Assembly: GCF_001429395.1 (NCBI RefSeq)
Contig: NZ_LMJT01000004.1
Span: 694-64,693 of the forward strand
Length of the DNA: 64,000 nt
Origin: Allobosea sp. Root381
Lineage (GTDB): Bacteria; Pseudomonadota; Alphaproteobacteria; Rhizobiales; Beijerinckiaceae
Direction: 5' to 3'
Shown here: piece by piece, positions 10,188-19,129 of the stretch
Position numbering within the stretch: the stretch's first letter is position 1
Layout: each line of letters starts with the position of its first letter
The notes under the pieces: model-generated
The model's input: the letters and a program-made list of their open reading frames with translations, nothing else
Told to the model about the DNA's origin: nothing
The model's database searches: none
Position numbers and translations under genes: made by a program

Positions 10188-11702
10188 TCAGCCCCACCAG
10201 CGCTCTGCAACCGGGAAACGACCGGCCGCATCCTCGATGATCTGGCCGAGCGAGAACAGCGTCTCCTCGTCGAAGGGCCGCCCGATCAGCTGGAGGCCGA
10301 GCGGCAGGCCCTGCGCATCGAGACCTGCAGGAACGGCGATGCCGGGAAGGCCGGCCATGTTCACCGTCACGGTGAAGATGTCGTTGAGATACATCTCGAC
10401 GGGATCGGCAGAGCCCTTCTCTCCGATTCCGAAGGCCGCGGATGGCGTTGCGGGCGTCAGGACGGCGTCGATGCCGGCAGCATAGGCCTGGTCGAAATCG
10501 CGCTTGATCAGGGTGCGGACCTTCTGAGCGCGGACGTAATAGGCGTCGTAATAGCCTGCCGAAAGCACATAGGTGCCGATCATGATGCGGCGCTTGACCT
10601 CGGCGCCGAAGCCGGCGGCGCGGGTCTTCTCGTACATCTCGACGATGTCCTTGCCCTGCTCGCGCAGGCCATAGCGCACGCCGTCATAGCGGGCGAGGTT
10701 CGAGGACGCTTCGGCGGGCGCGACGATGTAATAGGCCGGCAGGGCGTATTTCGTATGCGGCAGCGAGATCTCGACGATCTCGGCGCCGGCAGCCTTCAGC
10801 CAGTCGATGCCCTTCTGCCAGAGCGCGTCGATCTCATCGTTGAGCCCGTCGAGGCGGTATTCCTTCGGGATGCCGATCTTCATGCCCTTGACCGAGCGGC
10901 CGATGGACTTCTCGTAGTCCGGCACGGCGATGTCGACCGAGGTCGTGTCCTTCGGGTCGTGCCCGGCCATGGAGCCAAGCATCACGGCGCAGTCGCGAAC
11001 GCTCTTGCCTATCGGCCCGGCCTGGTCGAGCGATGAGGCGAAGGCGACGACGCCCCAGCGCGAGCAGCGGCCATAGGTCGGCTTGATGCCGACCGTGCCG
11101 GTGAAGGCTGCGGGCTGGCGGATCGAGCCGCCGGTATCGGTCGCGGTCGCGGCGAGGCAGAGATCGGCGGCGACAGCCGCAGCCGAGCCGCCCGAAGAGC
11201 CGCCCGGCACGAGGTGGTTGCCCTCGACGGCGCCGCCCTGCCCGGCCGAGACATTGGAGCCCTTACGGCGCCACGGGTTCACGACATTGCCGAAAGCCGA
11301 GGTCTCGTTCGACGAGCCCATGGCGAATTCGTCATTGTTGAGCTTGCCGAGCATGACGGCACCGTCGCGCCACAGCTGCGACGAGACCGTGGACTCGTAA
11401 GGGGGCACGAAATTGCCGAGGATGTTCGAGCAGGCCGTGGTGCGCACGCCCTTGGTCGCGAACAGGTCCTTGATGCCGAGCGGCAGGCCTTCGAGCGCGC
11501 CACCCTCGCCCTTCGCCAGCTTCTCGTCGGAAGCCGCCGCCTGCTTCAGCGCGTGCTCGGGGGTCTCCAGAACATAGGCGTTGAGCGCGCGAGCCTTCTC
11601 GACGGCTGCGATATGCGCCGTGGTGAGCTCCGTGGCGGAGAAGGTCTTGGCCTTCAGCCCGTCGCGGGCTTCGGTCAGGGTCAGGCGGGTGAGATCGGTC
11701 AC
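10188..11702 (-). CDS. gatA: Asp-tRNA(Asn)/Glu-tRNA(Gln) amidotransferase subunit A
   Basis: This is the glutaminase/amidase subunit of GatCAB. It releases ammonia from glutamine so that mischarged Glu-tRNA(Gln) or Asp-tRNA(Asn) can be amidated in the cytosol. The amidase-signature Ser-Ser-Lys triad is visible as K78 ([10 protein letters not shown]), S169 in the GGSSGGSA motif and S193 ([10 protein letters not shown]). Its 504 residues are slightly more than the usual 485-495. It lies downstream of gatC on the same strand with about 90 bases between them, containing strong hairpins. gatB is not in the window, so the complex is encoded at split loci. Confidence 0.97.
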   Translation of the reverse strand: MTDLTRLTLTEARDGLKAKTFSATELTTAHIAAVEKARALNAYVLETPEHALKQAAASDEKLAKGEGGALEGLPLGIKDLFATKGVRTTACSNILGNFVPPYESTVSSQLWRDGAVMLGKLNNDEFAMGSSNETSAFGNVVNPWRRKGSNVSAGQGGAVEGNHLVPGGSSGGSAAAVAADLCLAATATDTGGSIRQPAAFTGTVGIKPTYGRCSRWGVVAFASSLDQAGPIGKSVRDCAVMLGSMAGHDPKDTTSVDIAVPDYEKSIGRSVKGMKIGIPKEYRLDGLNDEIDALWQKGIDWLKAAGAEIVEISLPHTKYALPAYYIVAPAEASSNLARYDGVRYGLREQGKDIVEMYEKTRAAGFGAEVKRRIMIGTYVLSAGYYDAYYVRAQKVRTLIKRDFDQAYAAGIDAVLTPATPSAAFGIGEKGSADPVEMYLNDIFTVTVNMAGLPGIAVPAGLDAQGLPLGLQLIGRPFDEETLFSLGQIIEDAAGRFPVAERWWG

Positions 11703-11766
11703 GGGCGGAAAATTCCGTTCTGCATGCGGATGGAGATCCCCGGCCCATGCTCCGCATGTCCGGGGA

Positions 11767-11803
11767 TGATCGAATGAGCGGCTAACGGCCGCTCATTCGA
11801 TCA
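11767..11803 (-). other. Intercistronic hairpin overlapping the gatC stop codon
   Basis: Perfect 16-base arms (11767-11782 and 11788-11803) flank a five-base loop (TAACG). The gatC stop codon (11793-11795) lies inside the right arm. A second pair of nested inverted repeats (11723-11730 with 11751-11758, and 11736-11743 with 11760-11767) occupies the rest of the gap to gatA. No T-tract follows, so it is more likely an mRNA-processing or attenuation structure, or a repeat element, than a simple terminator. Confidence 0.6.
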
Positions 11804-12080
11804 CCTTCGGCACCATGAAATAGTCGTCCTCGGAGGCCGGCGCGTTGGCGACGATCTTCGCAGCGATCTCGCCGTCGGTCACGACGTCCTCGCGCTGCTT
11901 CATCGCCATCGGCATCACCGAGGTCAGCGGCTCGACACCGGAGACATCGACCTCGTTGAGCTGCTCGACGAAGCCGAGGATTGCGTTGATCTCGCCTTGC
12001 AGCTTCGGCAGGTCCCCCTCCGGCACGGCGATGCGCGCCAGATGCGCGACGCGTTTGACGGTGGCGAGATCGACCGACAT
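11793..12080 (-). CDS. gatC: Asp-tRNA(Asn)/Glu-tRNA(Gln) amidotransferase subunit C
   Basis: This 95-residue protein has the normal length for GatC, the small belt-like subunit that stabilises the GatA-GatB interface. Recognisable features are the N-terminal helix [16 protein letters not shown], the central [12 protein letters not shown] segment and the C-terminal [16 protein letters not shown]. The last is the conserved FxVPKVIE ending of the family. The start has an AGGAG-like sequence upstream. It is first in the gatC-gatA pair. Confidence 0.96.
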   Translation of the reverse strand: MSVDLATVKRVAHLARIAVPEGDLPKLQGEINAILGFVEQLNEVDVSGVEPLTSVMPMAMKQREDVVTDGEIAAKIVANAPASEDDYFMVPKVIE

Positions 12081-12173
12081 GGCGGACTCCTGAAAGGGGG
12101 GCGGCGCAGAGCGCCAGACGAGATCAGGGCTATAAGGTGCGGATCGACCGCTCGCAAGGATTGGCGGGCCGCC

Positions 12174-12872
12174 TCAGATCGCGAAAGCCTCGCCCTTCCT
12201 GGGCAAAATCGCTTCGATCGCACTGCCCTTCAACCCGGCGACGAAGGCGTCGGCATTCTGGTCGATGATCGGGAAGGTGCCGAAATGGCAGGGAATCGCG
12301 ACCTTCGGCTTGACGAAGCGGGTCATGGCGAGCGCGGCGACCTTGCCACCCATGGTGAAGCGATCGCCGATCGGGCAGATGCAGGCTTCGACGCCATGGA
12401 TCTCGCTGAGCAGCTCCATGTCCGAGAAGATATCGGTGTCGCCCATGTGCCAGAGCGTCTTCGCCCCCTTCGCCTTGATGATCGCTCCATTGGCGCTACC
12501 GACGGGCACGTTGACACCGCCCTCGCCCATCCCGGCAGAATGGTCGGCGCGGACCAGCGTGACGCTGAAGGGGCCGAGGTCGACGGTGCCGCCGGTATTC
12601 ATCGGCTGGAAGCTCTTCAGACCCTTCGAGGCGAGGTGCATGGCGAGGTCGTAATTGGTGATCACCGCCGCGCCGCTCGATTCGGCAATGGCGAGGGTAT
12701 CACCGACATGGTCGCCATGGCCGTGGGTCACGATGATGTGGGTCACGCCCGTCGAGATCGCCGCGATGTCGCCCTCGAAGACCGGGTTGCCGGTAAAGAA
12801 CGGGTCGATCAGAACGACGGCACCGTCGATCTCGGCGCGGAAGGCGGAATGGCCGTACCAGGTGAGTTTCAT
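12174..12872 (-). CDS. UPF0173 metal-dependent hydrolase (metallo-beta-lactamase fold)
   Basis: This cytosolic metallo-beta-lactamase-fold protein of 232 residues is typical of the UPF0173/YtkL group, whose substrate is not established. The zinc motif is [10 protein letters not shown] (about residues 49-58). Later ligands appear in RADHSAG, WHMGDTD and PCHFGTFP. It starts [11 protein letters not shown], the usual N-terminus of the family. It diverges from adenine deaminase, leaving about 125 bases for two promoters. I cannot assign a pathway from the context. Confidence 0.92.
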   Translation of the reverse strand: MKLTWYGHSAFRAEIDGAVVLIDPFFTGNPVFEGDIAAISTGVTHIIVTHGHGDHVGDTLAIAESSGAAVITNYDLAMHLASKGLKSFQPMNTGGTVDLGPFSVTLVRADHSAGMGEGGVNVPVGSANGAIIKAKGAKTLWHMGDTDIFSDMELLSEIHGVEACICPIGDRFTMGGKVAALAMTRFVKPKVAIPCHFGTFPIIDQNADAFVAGLKGSAIEAILPRKGEAFAI

Positions 12873-12998
12873 GCGGAGGCTCCGGACTCTCGAGATGCGA
12901 GCTCCTGTCTAGGCCGTTCCCACGGGTCGACCAAGTCGACAATGCCGCCGCCTGGATGCAGGCTAGTCGCAACGCAGCGCAAGTTACGGACCCACCTC

Positions 12999-14714
12999 AT
13001 GCCCCACTCCTCCGAGGTTTCCAGCCAGGAACTCGCCCGCAGGATCGCCCAGGGGCGCGGCGATGAACCGGCCGATCTCGTCATCCGCGGCGCGCGGCTG
13101 CTCGATCTGGTCACCGGAGCGCTGGTCGAAAGCGACATCGCGATCTGCGGCGACACCATCGTGGGAACCCATGGACGCTATGAGGGCAAGACCGCGTTCG
13201 ACGCGGCCGGGCTGATCGCCGTGCCCGGCTTCATCGACACGCATCTGCATGTCGAATCCTCGCTGGTGACGCCGTTCGAGTTCGAGCGCTGTGTGCTGCC
13301 GCATGGCGTCACCACGGCGATCTGCGACCCGCACGAGATCGCCAATGTGCTCGGTATCGAAGGCATCACCTATTTCCTCGAATGCGCCGAGGCGCTCCGC
13401 ATGGATCTCCGCGTCAACCTGTCGAGCTGCGTGCCGGCGACGCATCTGGAGACGGCAGGTGCACGGCTGGAGGCCGGCGACCTGACCCCGTTGATGGACC
13501 ATCCCAAGGTGATCGGGCTGGCCGAGTTCATGAACTTCCCGGGCGTGATCAACCGCGATCCCGGCTGCCTCGCCAAGCTGGAGGCGTTCTCGCACCGCCA
13601 TATCGACGGCCACGCGCCGCTGGTGCGGGGCATGGACCTCAATGCCTATCTTTCGGCCGGCATCCGCACCGACCACGAAACCACGGCGGTCGAGGAGGCG
13701 CGGGAAAAGCTCGCCAAGGGCATGGCGATCCTGATCCGCGAAGGCTCGGTCTCGAAGGACCTGCACGCGCTGATCCCCCTGATCTCGCGCGACGCCTCAC
13801 CCTTCCTCGCCTTCTGCACCGATGACCGCAACCCGCTCGACATCGCCGAGGAAGGCCATCTCGACTACATGATCCGCACGGCAATAGCCCATGGCGCGGA
13901 TATCCTCGCGACCTATCGTATCGCCTCGCTTTCGGCCGCGCGCAATTTCGGCCTGTTCGACAGGGGTTTCATCGGCCCGGGTAAGCGCGCGGACATCGTC
14001 CTGGTGGAGGATCTGGCGGCCTGCTCCGTGAAACGGGTCTTTACGGGCGGCAGGCTGGTCGAGGACGCGCTGTTCGGCGACCGCGTCCCGGTCGCGCCGG
14101 TCGGGCTCGCCAGCGTCAAAAGCCGAGCGCTGACGCCCGAGGATTTCAGGGCTGCCGCAGGCGAAGGCGAGACGCCGGTGATCGGCGTCGTGCCCGGCCG
14201 CATCATCACCGAGCGCCTCGCGATGCAACTGCCGTCGCGGGTCGGTGAAGCCCTGCCCGATCTCGCCCAGGACGCCGTCAAAGTCACGGTGATCGAGCGA
14301 CATGGCAAGTCGGGCGGCATCGCGACCGGCTTCGTCCACGGCTTCGGCATGAAGCATGGCGCCATCGCCTCGTCAGTCGGCCATGACAGTCATAATCTCT
14401 GCGTCGTCGGTGTGGACACGGCCTCGATGGCCGCGGCCGCCAATCGGCTTATCGAGATCGGCGGCGGCTTTGCGGTTGCCGATGGCGGCACGGTCACGGC
14501 CGAGCTGGCGCTGCCGGTCGCCGGGCTGATGAGCGACCAGCCCTTCGAGATGGTGCGGTGCGATCTGGAGGCGTTGCGGGCAGCAGCCAAAGCGCTCGGC
14601 GTGGTACTGGCCGAGCCGTTCCTGCAGGTTGCATTCCTGACCCTGCCGGTGATCCCGCATCTCAAGATCACCGACAAGGGGCTGGTCGACGTTGATCGGT
14701 TCGACTTCGTATAG
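12999..14714 (+). CDS. ade: Adenine deaminase
   Basis: Converts adenine to hypoxanthine and ammonia in purine salvage; it belongs to the amidohydrolase superfamily. The protein has 571 residues from the ATG at 12999 and a normal family length. The metal motif is [16 protein letters not shown] (about residues 74-89), with [11 protein letters not shown] following and RTDHETT and CTDDRNP further on. The C-terminal adenine deaminase domain contains [12 protein letters not shown] and [10 protein letters not shown]. The frame stays open far upstream (to 11997), but that part runs antisense through the hydrolase and gatC. The start at MPHSSEVSS sits in the intergenic gap. Confidence 0.95.
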   Translation: MPHSSEVSSQELARRIAQGRGDEPADLVIRGARLLDLVTGALVESDIAICGDTIVGTHGRYEGKTAFDAAGLIAVPGFIDTHLHVESSLVTPFEFERCVLPHGVTTAICDPHEIANVLGIEGITYFLECAEALRMDLRVNLSSCVPATHLETAGARLEAGDLTPLMDHPKVIGLAEFMNFPGVINRDPGCLAKLEAFSHRHIDGHAPLVRGMDLNAYLSAGIRTDHETTAVEEAREKLAKGMAILIREGSVSKDLHALIPLISRDASPFLAFCTDDRNPLDIAEEGHLDYMIRTAIAHGADILATYRIASLSAARNFGLFDRGFIGPGKRADIVLVEDLAACSVKRVFTGGRLVEDALFGDRVPVAPVGLASVKSRALTPEDFRAAAGEGETPVIGVVPGRIITERLAMQLPSRVGEALPDLAQDAVKVTVIERHGKSGGIATGFVHGFGMKHGAIASSVGHDSHNLCVVGVDTASMAAAANRLIEIGGGFAVADGGTVTAELALPVAGLMSDQPFEMVRCDLEALRAAAKALGVVLAEPFLQVAFLTLPVIPHLKITDKGLVDVDRFDFV

Positions 14715-14727
14715 GGTAGCTCGCGGC

Positions 14728-15168
14728 CTATTCGCGCGAGAACAACTCGCCGCAGCGCGAGAAGGACAGCCCCATGCCGTCGCTGTCGCGGCTGATCCGG
14801 ATGGATTCGATCACGCCCTGCGCATCGACCGAGATCTGCGCCTCGCAGACATAGTTGATCTGCTGGGGCGGCTGGTAAGTGGTCTGCGTCATGCTGCGCT
14901 GCGGCTGGCCCGCAGGGGTCCAGGTCGGCATCTGCCGCGTCTGGAAGCTGCCCGGGCGCGTCGTCGTCGCCTCACCGCCGCGCCACGTGTGGATCTGGCC
15001 GCCATTGTCGAGCGGGTAGCTCGATACCGGCGGACCGTTCGTCACGAAGAAGGAATCGGCGCGCTGGCCGACCCATTCGCTGCGCATCGTCTTTGCGGCT
15101 TCCTGCGTCGTCTGGCAGCCGGCGAGCACCGCCGTCGCGAGCAAGGCGGCAAGCATGGTCGTCTTCAT
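14728..15168 (-). CDS. Small predicted lipoprotein of unknown function
   Basis: From the ATG at 15168 (preceded by GGGGGAAAG) the protein has 146 residues. A lipoprotein signal peptide MKTTMLAALLATAVLAGC places the lipid-attachment Cys at residue 18. The mature part contains WVGQRADSFF, a motif shared by small alphaproteobacterial lipoproteins that contain a GQxxDxLxxxxGxP-like repeat. A Pro/Gln/Thr-rich stretch follows, then a C-terminal part with two cysteines (YVCEAQISVD and SRCGELF) that could form a disulfide. It converges with ade, with only 13 bases between the stop codons. No function can be assigned. Confidence 0.8.
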   Translation of the reverse strand: MKTTMLAALLATAVLAGCQTTQEAAKTMRSEWVGQRADSFFVTNGPPVSSYPLDNGGQIHTWRGGEATTTRPGSFQTRQMPTWTPAGQPQRSMTQTTYQPPQQINYVCEAQISVDAQGVIESIRISRDSDGMGLSFSRCGELFSRE

Positions 15169-15510
15169 CTTTCCCCCAAAAGGCATCTCAGGCCGTCGCG
15201 GTCCGGTACGGCTCTCGCGTTGCCTAGACGAAGTCTCTTCAATTTTTTCTTTTGATTTCCGTAAAATGCTCTGCATCCGGCAGACTTCCGGTCGAGCCGC
15301 GAAAACGCCCGCGGTGGCTGGGCGCTCATGCTAAGTTTTCTCGGAACCACGTCGTCATCCCGGACGAGCTGCGAAGCAACGTAGCTCCGGGATCCATCGT
15401 AGAGTTCAGCGCCCTTCGATGGATCCCGGGGCAAGCCCGGGATGACGTTGTGGTTCCGTGCAAAATCAGCAAGCCACAAACAACGGCGAGAGCGCGGACG
15501 ACTTGCGATT
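15169..15510. other. Gene-free stretch holding a palindromic repeat
   Basis: These 342 bases lie between the lipoprotein start and the comC stop codon. The only structure I see is the palindromic repeat at 15343-15457, plus an AT-richer patch at 15235-15265 that could carry the lipoprotein promoter. Confidence 0.5.
15343..15457. repeat. Dispersed palindromic intergenic repeat (copy 1)
   Basis: The outer 21-base arms (15343-15363, 15437-15457) match at 19 positions, and the inner 13-base arms (15387-15399, 15417-15429) match perfectly. The core GTCATCCCGG...CCGGGATGAC recurs elsewhere in this window. It could fold into a long bipartite hairpin and may block transcription reading from comC toward the lipoprotein gene. 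Confidence 0.8.
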
Positions 15511-16476
15511 TTACAGCGTAACCTCAATGCCTTCCGCCCGCGCCTTCGCGCGTAGGTTTAGCCTTCTCGTGCCCGGCAGGCGCGTGCCGTCCTGCTCCTC
15601 GATGGCGTGGACAAGGGCGCGCATGCGCTCGTCGAACCAGTTGCCGCCCATCGCATGCGGGTCGATGGCGAGGATGAGCTGACCTGTGTCGGGCGGGCCG
15701 CCCTTGTCATCGAGGAAGGACGAGGCCTGGAACCCGAAATGCGCGCCGACCAGGGCCGCCGCCAGGATTTCGACCATCATGGCGAGCGTGGCGCCCTTGG
15801 CGTCACCAAGCGGGACCATCGTTCCGGCAAGCGCTGCGGTCGCATCGGTCGTCGGCTTGCCTTCGCCATCGAGCGCCCAGCCCTCGGGGATCGCTTCGCC
15901 CTTTTGCTTCGCAGCCACGATCGGGCCGCGGGCGACCTTCGACAGCGCCATGTCGATAACCACCGGCTCACGCCCGGCGAGCGGCGCCGCGAAGGCGATC
16001 GGATTGGTTCCGAAGACCGGCTTGGAACCGCCCCATGGAGCGATCGCACCGGGCGTGTTGGCAAACAGCATGGCGACGAGCCCCTGCTCGGCCAGACGCT
16101 CGACATGCAGGCCCGCCGCCCCGCAATGGCCGGAGCGCCGGATCGGCGCGGCCATGAGCCCCTGCGCACGGGCGAGTTCAGGCAGTTCGGCCACGGCGAG
16201 GTCGATCGCCGGATAGGCGAAGCCGTGGCCGGCATCGATTGCGAGGACACCGGGCTTCGGCCGTGTCGCCTTGGGCACGGCTTGGCCATCGATCTTGCCC
16301 GATTTCAGCATGGCGAGATAGGTCGGGACGCGCGACAGGCCGTGGCCCTTCAGCCCGTCGGCCTCGGCCATCACCAGCGCCCAGGCGACCGAGGCTGCGT
16401 TGGCGGAAGAGGCGCCGGACTCCGCGAAAAGCTCCGTTAGGCGGGCCTCGGCCTGCTCCAGCGAAAGCCGCGTCAT
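15511..16476 (-). CDS. comC: (R)-3-sulfolactate dehydrogenase (Ldh2 family)
   Basis: NAD(P)-dependent 2-hydroxyacid dehydrogenase of the malate/L-lactate dehydrogenase-2 family (321 residues, normal size). Family features seen are the catalytic-His region DGLKGHGLSR, the substrate pocket IRRSGHCGAAG, and the cofactor region FANTPGAIAPWGG with GTNPIAFAAP. The fold alone does not define the substrate. Location in one operon with the sulfo-lyase genes suyAB and an (S)-specific dehydrogenase points to (R)-3-sulfolactate/sulfopyruvate. In known sulfolactate degraders this enzyme makes the (R)-enantiomer needed by the lyase. Its start overlaps the slcC stop by four bases (ATGA), so translation is coupled. 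Confidence 0.85.
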   Translation of the reverse strand: MTRLSLEQAEARLTELFAESGASSANAASVAWALVMAEADGLKGHGLSRVPTYLAMLKSGKIDGQAVPKATRPKPGVLAIDAGHGFAYPAIDLAVAELPELARAQGLMAAPIRRSGHCGAAGLHVERLAEQGLVAMLFANTPGAIAPWGGSKPVFGTNPIAFAAPLAGREPVVIDMALSKVARGPIVAAKQKGEAIPEGWALDGEGKPTTDATAALAGTMVPLGDAKGATLAMMVEILAAALVGAHFGFQASSFLDDKGGPPDTGQLILAIDPHAMGGNWFDERMRALVHAIEEQDGTRLPGTRRLNLRAKARAEGIEVTL

Positions 16477-17402
16477 GCCCTGCCCTCCAGCGCCGCCATG
16501 ACGCGCTCGGCCACCAGGCCGGAAACGCGGCCATTCGACTCGACCGTGTTGCCGGCGATATGCGGCGTCAGGATCAGGTTGGGCACGCCGGCGAAGAGTT
16601 TTCCTGCACCGCGCAGCGGCTCCTCGGCGAAGACGTCGATCGCCGCGCCGCCGAGCTTTCCCCCCTTGAGCGCTTCGACCAGCGCCGCCTCGTCCATGAT
16701 GCCGCCGCGTGCCGCATTGATCAGGATCGCGTCCGACTTCATCCGGGCCAGGGCGTCCTTGCCGATCAGTCCCCTCGTCTCGGGGGTGAGCGGCAAGTGG
16801 ATGCTGACGACATCCGAGGTCGCGAGCAGCGCATCAAGGTCGAGCCGTTCGGCCGCGGCCCAGACCTTGTCGCCGGCCGGGACATAGGGGTCGTAGGCGG
16901 CGACGGTCATGCCCAGCAGGCGACCATGCGCGGCAGTGTTGCGAGCGATCGCGCCGAAGCCGACGAGGCCCAGGCGCTTGCCGGCGATCTCGCGGCCGAT
17001 CAGCTTGGTCTTCGGGAATTCGCCGGCGACCATTGCGGCGTTGGAGAAATAAGCGCCGCGCAGCAGCGTCATCGCGCTGCCGATGACGTATTCGACCACC
17101 GACAGGCTGTTGGCCCCCGTCGCCGGGAACACCTTGATGCCGCGCGCCGTGCAGGCGTCCATGTCGATATTGTCGAGCCCGACGCCGAGGCGGCCGACGA
17201 CCTTGAGATTCTTCGCAGCGGCCAGAACGTCGCCACGCACCTGCGTCTGGTTGCGCACGATCAGGGCGGGAATATCGGCAACCAGCTTCGCCAGTTCCTC
17301 CGGCTTGCCGAAGAGCTCCGGGTCGTGATGGACCTTGTAGCGGGCGCTCAATGCGGCGACAGCCGCGTCGTCCATGAATTCCGTGATGACGATATCGGTC
17401 AT
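16473..17402 (-). CDS. slcC: (S)-3-sulfolactate dehydrogenase (D-2-hydroxyacid dehydrogenase family)
   Basis: NAD-dependent 2-hydroxyacid dehydrogenase related to phosphoglycerate dehydrogenase, 309 residues from the ATG at 17402 (AAAGG upstream). It has the substrate-side motif VGRLGVGLDNID, the Rossmann motif GLVGFGAIARN, the catalytic Arg in INAARGGIMDE, the Glu in IDVFAEEPL and the His in LTPHIAGNT. The frame is open upstream to 17666, but that part lies within suyZ. In the described pathway it oxidises (S)-sulfolactate to sulfopyruvate, which ComC reduces to (R)-sulfolactate. The substrate is inferred from suyAB and comC in the same operon. Confidence 0.85.
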   Translation of the reverse strand: MTDIVITEFMDDAAVAALSARYKVHHDPELFGKPEELAKLVADIPALIVRNQTQVRGDVLAAAKNLKVVGRLGVGLDNIDMDACTARGIKVFPATGANSLSVVEYVIGSAMTLLRGAYFSNAAMVAGEFPKTKLIGREIAGKRLGLVGFGAIARNTAAHGRLLGMTVAAYDPYVPAGDKVWAAAERLDLDALLATSDVVSIHLPLTPETRGLIGKDALARMKSDAILINAARGGIMDEAALVEALKGGKLGGAAIDVFAEEPLRGAGKLFAGVPNLILTPHIAGNTVESNGRVSGLVAERVMAALEGRA

Positions 17403-17428
17403 GGAGGAAAGCCTTTCAGCCTTGAGGT

Positions 17429-18496
17429 TCAGCCCAGTGCGATCAGGCCGCCGGTGACGATGACGAGAATGACCAGGCTTGTGCCGGTGACCAGCACCAT
17501 ATGACGCCAGCCTAGCCGGGCCATGGCGCCAAGCGAGGTACCGAGCCCGAGCGCCGCGATGGCGATGAGCAGGCCCCAGCCCGAGATCGCGAGGAGCAGG
17601 TTGCGGACCGGGCCATAGAGTTCCGCCAGCGCCGGCTGCGCCGCCAGCACGCTGTTCACCAGGCACAGCACGAGGAACATGATGGCGAAGACGGGCACCG
17701 GCACCTTGGCCCTGGCGGAGAGGTCACCGGCACGCTGCGCCTCGTCGCGCAGAAGCCACCAGCCGACGATCAGGACGGCCGGCAGCAGCAGGAAGACGCG
17801 GAAGAGCTTTACGATGATCGCGGCATTGGAGGCCTCGACCGAAACCGACTGGCCGGCGCCGACCACCTGCGCGACATCGTGGATGGTGGCGCCGAGCATG
17901 ATGCCGGTCTGCTCGGGAGACAGGCCCAACCAGACGCAGAGCAGCGGATAGGCCAGCATCGCCAGGGTCGAGAGCGCGTTCATAGCGATGACCGTGAAGG
18001 CGACGTCGGCGGCCTTGGTCTTGTAGTCCGGCACCACAGTCGCGGTCGCAAGCGCGGCGGAAGCACCGCAGACCGCCGTCGCGACGCCGCCGAGCGCGCC
18101 CATGCCGGTCTCGCGACCGAGCCAGCGGGCGAGCAGGAAGCCTGAAGCGATGGTCACAGCCATCGCGACGACCACCAGCAGCGCCGTGGTCAGCCCGAGG
18201 GCGACGATGTCGCCAAGCGCCACGCGCAGGCCGAGCAGCGCGATCGCCCAGCGCAGCAGCTTCTTGACGCAGAACACCATGCCTGCCTGGAAACGCGGCG
18301 CGTTGGCGACGGGATGGAGCAGCATGCCGATGATCAGGGCGATCACCACGGCCGGAATGCCGAAACGGCCCCCTGCAGCGGATCTAAGCAAGGGATCGGC
18401 AAGATAGGCCGCGAGTGCGACTGCGCCGGAGAGCAGGATGCCCGGCAGCAGCGGGCTGAGCGTGCCCGCCTTGCGGGATGCGGCAATGTTGGTCAT
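17429..18496 (-). CDS. suyZ: YeiH/UPF0324-type membrane protein, putative sulfite/sulfate exporter
   Basis: This 355-residue, very hydrophobic protein has about 10 predicted membrane segments. It belongs to the YeiH (putative sulfate exporter) family. Family marks include IALIIGMLLHP, LLGLRVALGDI, TAVCGASAA and the IHDVAQVVGAGQ region. Homologues beside suyAB in sulfolactate degraders are named suyZ and are thought to remove the sulfite, or sulfate derived from it, produced by the lyase. The gene starts four bases inside the end of the upstream acetyltransferase gene and is followed after 26 bases by slcC, so it is embedded in the operon. The transported ion is inferred only. Confidence 0.85.
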   Translation of the reverse strand: MTNIAASRKAGTLSPLLPGILLSGAVALAAYLADPLLRSAAGGRFGIPAVVIALIIGMLLHPVANAPRFQAGMVFCVKKLLRWAIALLGLRVALGDIVALGLTTALLVVVAMAVTIASGFLLARWLGRETGMGALGGVATAVCGASAALATATVVPDYKTKAADVAFTVIAMNALSTLAMLAYPLLCVWLGLSPEQTGIMLGATIHDVAQVVGAGQSVSVEASNAAIIVKLFRVFLLLPAVLIVGWWLLRDEAQRAGDLSARAKVPVPVFAIMFLVLCLVNSVLAAQPALAELYGPVRNLLLAISGWGLLIAIAALGLGTSLGAMARLGWRHMVLVTGTSLVILVIVTGGLIALG

Positions 18497-19077
18497 GGCG
18501 CGATTTCGATGGTGAAGCGCAAGCGCGGTTCGGATCCGTAGAGCGGCGCAGAGAAGCTCTCGACGAACCTCCCGCCATTACGTTCGATGATGCGTCTCGA
18601 CGCGTGGTTTTCGACATCGCAGGTGATGACGATCCGCGACAAGCCGATTTCGCGCGCCTCGTCGAGCATCGCTGCGAGTGCGGCCGTTGCATAGCCGTTG
18701 CCGGAGAAGGCAGGCAGGATGCTGTACCCGACATGGCCGAGGACATGCGGCGGCAGCGCCTCGACCGGTCGCCCCTCCGGCTCTTCGAGCCAGCGCAGGT
18801 TGATCGACCCGACGAAAGGCTCGTCGGATCTGTCCTGCGCGAAGATCCAGCGGGTGCGGCCCGGAATTTTGTCGACCTCGCTGCCGTCGTTCAGGCGGAT
18901 GCGCCCGCCGCGGCCGAGCAGGTCGGCGATGAACGCATCCGGCTCCGCGGCGATGGCCGCGAGCTGCTCGGGCGCGACGTCACGCGTCGTGTTCGGCGAC
19001 CAGCCGCCGCACAGCGCCGTTTCATAGGCGCCGAGCAGAAGCCGGTCCGGAACCCGCAAGGTCACGCGTGCCGCCAT
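18493..19077 (-). CDS. GNAT-family N-acetyltransferase embedded in the sulfolactate operon
   Basis: This 194-residue protein has the acyl-CoA binding core of GNAT enzymes: LGHVGYSILPAFSGNGYATAAL (about residues 111-132) followed by ITCDVENHASRRIIERNGG. This resembles the RimJ/RimL subgroup that acetylates amino groups on proteins, antibiotics or metabolites. It starts 52 bases after suyB and its end overlaps the suyZ start by four bases (ATGA), so it is co-translated with catabolic genes. I know of no defined role for an acetyltransferase in sulfolactate breakdown. It may detoxify an amine-containing precursor such as cysteate, or be a passenger. Confidence 0.85.
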   Translation of the reverse strand: MAARVTLRVPDRLLLGAYETALCGGWSPNTTRDVAPEQLAAIAAEPDAFIADLLGRGGRIRLNDGSEVDKIPGRTRWIFAQDRSDEPFVGSINLRWLEEPEGRPVEALPPHVLGHVGYSILPAFSGNGYATAALAAMLDEAREIGLSRIVITCDVENHASRRIIERNGGRFVESFSAPLYGSEPRLRFTIEIAP

Positions 19078-19129
19078 GCCGTGTCACATCCTCCCGTTGC
19101 CGGCCAGCTCCCGTCCGCGGGCGCCCGGC

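Noticed and set aside
11997-12998. Upstream in-frame extension of adenine deaminase
   Set aside because: It runs antisense through gatC and the UPF0173 gene. The true start with a normal N-terminus is at 12999.
16239-17504. Plus-strand open frame over comC and slcC
   Set aside because: Antisense shadow of two genes with clear dehydrogenase motifs. The translation is rich in Arg, Asp and His without domains.
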